Positions 6,393-10,291 of a DNA stretch of 10,291 nt are shown here, one piece after another. The notes under the pieces were generated by a model. It was not told the origin of the DNA, made no database searches, and saw only the letters and a list, made by a program, of their open reading frames with translations. The first letter of the stretch is position 1, and every line of letters starts with the position of its first letter. Both the position numbers and the translations under genes were made by a program. The stretch is from positions 1 to 10,291 of the forward strand of contig JAOZKX010000021.1 of assembly GCA_029935135.1 (NCBI GenBank). The letters run 5' to 3'. This DNA is from Desulfocapsa sp. GTDB lineage: Bacteria; Desulfobacterota; Desulfobulbia; Desulfobulbales; Desulfocapsaceae.

Positions 6393-7532
6393 TTACTGTT
6401 GCTCACAAATTGCCAGAATGCCATGTTGCAGATCGCTCTGTTGTGTGGCTGCCGGTGCATTTAAAAGTGTGTAGAAAGGGATGTTGGCCAGAAACTGCAG
6501 ATTGAGTTTCTGACGCCCAAACTGTTCTTCGGGAAAGTGGTAATCTATCATCTCGTTCCAGTCGCGGGCCAGGATGCCGGCGTCTGGAAGAAGAGCAATG
6601 GGGTCAACAAGGTTGAGATGGGGCTGGGAGATGATTTCACGCAGCTTTTGGCTAATGGTCTGGCGAAGTGAGGCTGCCTCTTCCTGAAAGTTTTTGATTA
6701 GATCTCTGGTGTCTTTTGTTTCTATGGCGAGCTGCCTGGGAATGTCCAGCAGTAACAGCGGCACGGTAGTCCGTTTACTCTGTATTTCGTAATCAGTGCT
6801 CAGCAGTTCTGCTGCTTCTTCGTCCGTTGTTATCCAGAACCAGAAGTTTTCGGGGAGCGGACCGGCACCATAAAGGGTTTTCCAGGACTGAAATCGTTTT
6901 TTCATGGCACCCGGTCGCGGTTGTCCCATTTTGGCACGAATGGCCTGCAGCTCGGCAAAGGGGTTCTCCTCACCGTCCACCTCCTCAGCATCCATCTCTC
7001 CTTTCAGGTCCTGGAAAAGTGATAGCTCATCGGAATCTATATTGGCCAGGCTTGCAGCAAGTTCTGCCTCTTCTTTGTCCAGTCTTTCTGCCAGGGCCAG
7101 GACCAGTCGTGCCTGCCAGAGTTCTTCTTTTCGGCTGTCATCATCACTGGCCTCCTGAGTCGCTTCCCCATGTCCGCCTAAGAGTGAGGCCATGATCGTC
7201 TGATGGCTTTTTTCGCTGTTGTCTTTTTTTGCAGAAAGGTTTGCCAGGGTGAGCGCACTTAACTGTTCGGCGTAGCTGTCTTTTCTCGTTTCAATATCTT
7301 TGATCAGTTCCAAAAAACGGGTCCGTTCCTTCCCCAGTGGGGCAGGAGTATGTGCTTGACATATTCCCGGTTCCATAAAAAGATCGCAATCTGTTGCTTT
7401 ATCTGTTTCACCTGTTATATCTGGCTCCACAGGCTGCAGGAAATGCATGGTGTCGGGCAGCAGGAGGAGACAACTGAGCAGGTGAGCGGGGAGAGTTGTC
7501 TGGGGAAAATAAAGACTATTGAGAGTTTGCAT
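6393..7532 (-). CDS. Conserved-looking hypothetical protein, 379 residues
   Basis: Not recognised. The N-terminus (LYFPQTTLPAHLLSCLLLLPDT, then HFLQPVEPD) is hydrophobic, but it lacks a basic n-region and a cleavage site, so it is probably a packed core rather than a signal peptide. Residues 66-200 are charged, mostly helical in character, with a long acidic run (about 165-190, rich in D and E) that could be coiled coil or disordered. An aromatic-rich segment follows (FQSWKTLYGAGPLPENFWFWITT, 214-236, written here with its W, F and Y as the key residues), then amphipathic helices and a compact C-terminus. It looks soluble and cytosolic. No catalytic motif is visible. Normal codon use over 1.1 kb and absence of a competing ORF support a real gene. 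No clear SD precedes ATG 7532; M29 or M53 are alternative starts, but the N-terminal segment reads as genuine protein. Confidence 0.7.
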   Translation of the reverse strand: MQTLNSLYFPQTTLPAHLLSCLLLLPDTMHFLQPVEPDITGETDKATDCDLFMEPGICQAHTPAPLGKERTRFLELIKDIETRKDSYAEQLSALTLANLSAKKDNSEKSHQTIMASLLGGHGEATQEASDDDSRKEELWQARLVLALAERLDKEEAELAASLANIDSDELSLFQDLKGEMDAEEVDGEENPFAELQAIRAKMGQPRPGAMKKRFQSWKTLYGAGPLPENFWFWITTDEEAAELLSTDYEIQSKRTTVPLLLLDIPRQLAIETKDTRDLIKNFQEEAASLRQTISQKLREIISQPHLNLVDPIALLPDAGILARDWNEMIDYHFPEEQFGRQKLNLQFLANIPFYTLLNAPAATQQSDLQHGILAICEQQ

Positions 7533-7829
7533 ATGAAAACGACCAGAGAAAAAGTATCATTTTATCTTACAGCAGCAGCATATATTATTTTCAATCTGAA
7601 ACTTGCCGATAGCCCATTGGCTACTCTTCAGGCAACGCTTGGTCAGATTGTGCTGACTGCACCATTTGTAATCGGGATCACCTATGTTCTTGTCGGTTTT
7701 ATCCAATATATGGCAAAGGGAGAAAAGGTTCCCTGGTTGCAGCGATTCCGATTGTTTTTTACCATAGGAATTTTTGCCGGACTTGTCTATGCAATTTATG
7801 ATTATACCGGGGCTGGCCTTGTGCAGTAA
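7533..7829 (+). CDS. Small three-helix membrane protein of unknown function
   Basis: A 98-residue protein with three predicted hydrophobic helices (about 9-24, 36-60 and 72-91), separated by a short polar linker and the basic loop KGEKVPWLQRFR (62-73). The basic loop suggests which side is cytoplasmic (positive-inside rule). I chose ATG 7533 because the frame upstream of it is only the antisense of the neighbouring gene and because GAGAG at 7521-7525 lies seven bases before it. Its start codon directly abuts that of the divergent hypothetical gene. No family is recognised; it could be a small integral membrane accessory protein. Confidence 0.7.
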   Translation: MKTTREKVSFYLTAAAYIIFNLKLADSPLATLQATLGQIVLTAPFVIGITYVLVGFIQYMAKGEKVPWLQRFRLFFTIGIFAGLVYAIYDYTGAGLVQ

Positions 7830-7927
7830 CTTGCTGTTTGTTGTTGCCGTGAGCTTTATGGGCGAGATGCTTTTTAAAACCTGCATATGGGCAGTCAATA
7901 TTAATGGTGCCGAGTGGGGCAGCTTTA

Positions 7928-8245
7928 TTACTCCTTTATGTAGGAGCAGCAATAGTCGGTAATCTTCTTTACTTTAAGGTTGAATGTAGACTTCGCCGCT
8001 ACTTCAAACAGTTCTCCACCTGTGATCGTTTTCCATCCTTCCGAGTCTGTCAGTAATACATCCAGATCACCGGAAATGATTTCCATAATTTCCTTATCAT
8101 CAGTGTTAAATTCATATTCCCCTGGAAGCATTATTCCCAGGGTTTTACGGGAATCGTCCGGGAAAACAACAGTTCGGCTGCTGACCTTGCCGTCAAAATA
8201 GATACTCGCTTCTTTGATAATTGTGACATCTTTGAATTCTGACAT
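7928..8245 (-). CDS. ppnP: Pyrimidine/purine nucleoside phosphorylase PpnP (DUF1255)
   Basis: Phosphorolysis of nucleosides to free base plus ribose 1-phosphate, a nucleoside salvage function established for E. coli PpnP (YaiE). The 105-residue protein fits the family's short cupin fold. It shows [14 protein letters not shown] near the N-terminus, [30 protein letters not shown] (about 36-65, with the GEYEF and ISG landmarks), then [17 protein letters not shown] and a Cys-Tyr ending. The first ATG of the frame (8251) directly touches the Shine-Dalgarno, so translation more likely begins at 8245. It is convergent with the 98-residue membrane protein and divergent from the hydrolase gene; the link to its neighbours is unclear. 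Confidence 0.92.
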   Translation of the reverse strand: MSEFKDVTIIKEASIYFDGKVSSRTVVFPDDSRKTLGIMLPGEYEFNTDDKEIMEIISGDLDVLLTDSEGWKTITGGELFEVAAKSTFNLKVKKITDYCCSYIKE

Positions 8246-8250
8246 AAACA

Positions 8251-8257
8251 TCTCCTT
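8251..8257 (-). promoter_or_regulatory. Shine-Dalgarno that sets the ppnP start
   Basis: On the minus strand AAGGAGA (8257-8251) lies six bases ahead of ATG 8245 but zero bases ahead of ATG 8251. This favours the inner start. Confidence 0.8.
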
Positions 8258-8410
8258 CTGTGGGGGAAGAGTGACTGATTGGTAACTGGTGTCGGACTGT
8301 GCAGCGGATTCCAGAGAAAACAGGTGCTTTTGTCTTCCATGGCTGTTGTTTTTAACCTAATGGAACACTGATGTAAATATGTTGTGAAGATTTTGTCTGT
8401 TTACAATGCG

Positions 8411-8423
8411 TTTGGCATCCAAA
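8411..8423. promoter_or_regulatory. Small dyad in the ppnP/hydrolase divergent region
   Basis: TTTGG-CAT-CCAAA is a perfect 5-bp-arm dyad 16 bases upstream of the candidate -35 box. A second, looser dyad (TGTAAA 8372-8377 / TTTACA 8400-8405) precedes it. An operator is possible; the site is short enough to be chance. Confidence 0.3.
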
Positions 8424-8438
8424 CATCACAAGTGTACA

Positions 8439-8467
8439 TTGCTATTCCGGCATAAATTTCATATAAG
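8439..8467 (+). promoter_or_regulatory. Candidate sigma70-like promoter of the hydrolase operon
   Basis: TTGCTA (8439-8444, 4 of 6) and TATAAG (8462-8467, 4 of 6) are separated by 17 bases, in an AT-rich stretch that otherwise holds no gene. It would give a leader of about 75 bases. The remainder of the 303-base gap (8246-8548) shows only the two small dyads. Confidence 0.5.
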
Positions 8468-8548
8468 TATGGATCGTTATTTCGGCAAATAGTATGCAAG
8501 GGTTGCCTTATCGTTACTGTTGTCAAGAGGCCAGAGAGAGGGTTTTAT

Positions 8549-9661
8549 ATGCCAACCATGCGGACAATCCGTATTCTGCACAGAGCGACAATCATTGCTC
8601 CGCTCTACCTTTTGCTTCTTATTGTGGTCATTGTTGCTGCAGTGGATATTGAGTTTATCCGTAATCTGCACCTGGTTCGTATCATTCTCGCCGTTCTCCT
8701 GTTTTTCGTTACGGTTCACCTCATCCGCATCCTGGTGTTTCTTTTCGGGCGCTGGGTGGTCAAGCGCACGGCAAGGAATTTTACCCGGGAAGAAGAGCTC
8801 AACCGATACCGGGAATGCCGACCTATTGCTCATTGCAGTGGGGCAAAACGCGAACACCTTGTTCTCCTGCTCCATGGTTTCACCACCTCACCCATGGAGT
8901 GGAGAATTCTTGGTAAACGACTGGACAGGGAAGGTATCGATTTTTATGCCCCCCTGATTTATGGTTTTGGGCAGATTAACCAGGACCTGATCCTGGCCAT
9001 CCATAAAGAGGACTGGTTTCGACAGATCGTCGATATATATGACCTGTACTCGCAGCAGTATGAGAAAATCTCGGTCATCGGCCACTCCATGGGGGGAATG
9101 CTGGCCTGCTATCTGGCCCAGGTGCGTCCCGTCCATGAATTGATCCTCTCGGCTCCTGCACTTTTTCCAGCAAGGCGGCATTCCTTTTATTCCCGTGTGG
9201 TGAAAAATCGCCTGGCCACCTATTTTATCTCCTGGCTGATCCCCATGGTTCCCAAGCCCATGCGAGGTGGTCGGGGCGGACCTGCCGACACCATGGACAG
9301 TGAGAGTACCTATAACTATTTTCAGTACCTGGTGGCCCCTGTACGGATGATGTTTGCCATGCTGGAGGCGCAGACAGAGATCAAGTTGCAGGATATGACC
9401 TTCAGGCGTCTGAGCTTGCTTCATGGAGCGCATGATATCACTGTTGACAACCCTGGGATATCTACCTTCTTGCATTCACTGGACCTGAGTTTCACCTGTT
9501 ACTGTTTCAAGAACTCGGCCCACAACATTTTTCTTGATTATGATCGGGAGGAGGTCAACGATCTGATGGTGACCCTGCTCCGTGATGAGTTTAAACAGCT
9601 GGACCCGGAAAAGGTCGATTGCACATGTTGTTCCCTCGATACAGAAAAAGGAGACCCGTGA
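8549..9661 (+). CDS. Membrane-anchored alpha/beta hydrolase (S33/esterase-lipase type)
   Basis: A 370-residue protein. Two hydrophobic helices (about 13-33 and 40-67) anchor it in the membrane, followed by a basic segment and the hydrolase domain. The oxyanion region is LLLHGFTTSPMEW (106-118). The nucleophile elbow GHSMGG (178-183) gives Ser180. The acid is probably Asp296 in LHGAHDITVD, and the base His325 in NSAHNIFLDYDRE, so the triad is complete. The layout (HGF, GHSMGG, HGxxD, xxxHxxxxDxxRE) resembles carboxylesterase and monoacylglycerol-lipase-like members of the S33 clan. The substrate is probably an ester or acyl compound at the membrane (inference). The cysteine-rich tail (CTCC) is unusual. 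The SD GAGAGG sits six bases before ATG 8549. The stop overlaps the next ATG as TGATG, so the pair is translationally coupled. Confidence 0.87.
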   Translation: MPTMRTIRILHRATIIAPLYLLLLIVVIVAAVDIEFIRNLHLVRIILAVLLFFVTVHLIRILVFLFGRWVVKRTARNFTREEELNRYRECRPIAHCSGAKREHLVLLLHGFTTSPMEWRILGKRLDREGIDFYAPLIYGFGQINQDLILAIHKEDWFRQIVDIYDLYSQQYEKISVIGHSMGGMLACYLAQVRPVHELILSAPALFPARRHSFYSRVVKNRLATYFISWLIPMVPKPMRGGRGGPADTMDSESTYNYFQYLVAPVRMMFAMLEAQTEIKLQDMTFRRLSLLHGAHDITVDNPGISTFLHSLDLSFTCYCFKNSAHNIFLDYDREEVNDLMVTLLRDEFKQLDPEKVDCTCCSLDTEKGDP

Positions 9662-10291
9662 TGTCAGAGCATGTGAAAACCGTTAGCGAGATAGTAGAAA
9701 TGGCTCGCAGCTATATCCAGGAAAGCTTTGCCGATGATCCTGGCTTTCAAGGGGCCTACCTTATCGGCTCCATCAATCATATGGCCCCCGAGGACCCTTT
9801 CCCGGACTATCGTGATGTTGATATCGGAGTGGTTACCGGGAGTGTGGAGGATAGGGCGAACAGTGAACGCAATGTCAACGGTTATATCGTCGAGGTGATC
9901 CGCTGCAATCCCCGTCTTTTCAAGAGTGCAGAGATGATCCTTTCCGACTGTCTGCATGCAGATAACTTTGCCGCTGACAGTATTCTGCTGGATCCCGGCA
10001 AATTCCTTGTCGGTCTGAACAGGCAGGTACAGGATGAATTTTCCAGGCGGAAATGGGTTCGGGCCCGCTGTGAGAACGAACTGAAGAGTGTTGCTGCCAA
10101 TCTCCAGGGTATGAAGGATGCCAGTGGACTCAGTGATTTTATGGTCAATTTCGGACGGTTTGTCATGTATACTACCGGAGCATTGACTGCTGTTCACCTG
10201 CAGCCTCCCACCCATCGCCGGGGGCCGCTGCAGCTGCGCAATATTTTAAAGGATGCCGGGCAAGATGCACTCTATACGAAATATCTGCAGA
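9661..10291 (+). CDS. Nucleotidyltransferase-fold protein (3' partial)
   Basis: The frame is open from ATG 9661 to the window end (210 codons). AAGGAG at 9648-9653 lies seven bases ahead. An N-terminal helix is followed by YLIGSINHMAPEDPF and YRDVDIGVV, the G-S ... D-x-D signature of the polymerase-beta-like nucleotidyltransferase fold, with a spacer of about 14 residues; YIVEVI offers a candidate third acidic residue. The later part (about 118-210) is helical, with FMVNFGRFVMYTTGAL and LQPPTHRRGPLQLRNIL as striking segments, and resembles the helical partner domain seen in stand-alone nucleotidyltransferases such as aminoglycoside adenylyltransferases. Whether it modifies a small molecule, RNA or a protein is not readable. 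It is coupled by a one-base overlap to the membrane hydrolase. Confidence 0.75.
   Translation, partial: MSEHVKTVSEIVEMARSYIQESFADDPGFQGAYLIGSINHMAPEDPFPDYRDVDIGVVTGSVEDRANSERNVNGYIVEVIRCNPRLFKSAEMILSDCLHADNFAADSILLDPGKFLVGLNRQVQDEFSRRKWVRARCENELKSVAANLQGMKDASGLSDFMVNFGRFVMYTTGALTAVHLQPPTHRRGPLQLRNILKDAGQDALYTKYLQ

Noticed and set aside
7356..7361. Perfect TTGACA promoter box for the 98-residue gene
   Set aside because: No acceptable -10 box lies 16-18 bases downstream, and it is inside the antisense coding gene.
7881..7894. Terminator between the small membrane gene and ppnP (CTGC ... GCAG)
   Set aside because: Only a four-base stem with a weak flanking T-run on the minus strand.
9664..10215. 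Minus-strand 183-residue frame at the 3' end
   Set aside because: It is antisense to the nucleotidyltransferase-like frame, which has a good SD, coupled start and recognisable motifs; the minus frame resembles no protein.

Overview
The window reads as a compact chromosomal stretch from a Gram-negative anaerobe. The family mix suggests the Desulfobacterota (former Deltaproteobacteria, Desulfobulbales-like): a class III fructose-bisphosphatase, a membrane-domain glycerophosphodiesterase, and several hypothetical proteins that I loosely associate with that group. This placement rests on recalled family distribution, not on a search. I see no mobile element, tRNA, rRNA or CRISPR array. Coding density is high, with operon-like overlaps and short gaps.

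Region 1 (1-2655, plus): three tightly coupled genes. They are a membrane-anchored glycerophosphoryl diester phosphodiesterase (5' end outside the window), a secreted small protein with a phospholipase A2-like CCxxHDxxY signature, and a zinc-ribbon class I methyltransferase. The first two could act in sequence on phospholipid: deacylation, then cleavage of the glycerophosphodiester.

Region 2 (2656-3003): a 348-base intergenic gap. It holds a 43-position imperfect hairpin, a weak sigma70-like promoter and a possible small pseudoknot ahead of the next gene.

Region 3 (3004-6381, plus): a class III fructose-1,6-bisphosphatase, then 22 bases later a GlpX-family (class II FBPase) homologue in which several metal-ligand motifs look replaced. 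A universal stress protein with an intact ATP-binding motif and a very good ribosome binding site follows. The pairing of a normal-looking class III enzyme with a degenerate class II homologue is the most interesting point in the window.

Region 4 (6393-8245): an unrecognised 379-residue soluble protein (minus) and a 98-residue membrane protein (plus) are divergently transcribed with abutting start codons (CATATG). Next comes a PpnP-type nucleoside phosphorylase (minus).

Region 5 (8246-10291): a 303-base divergent intergenic region with a reasonable sigma70-like promoter. It leads into a membrane-anchored alpha/beta hydrolase translationally coupled to a nucleotidyltransferase-fold protein that runs off the window's 3' end.
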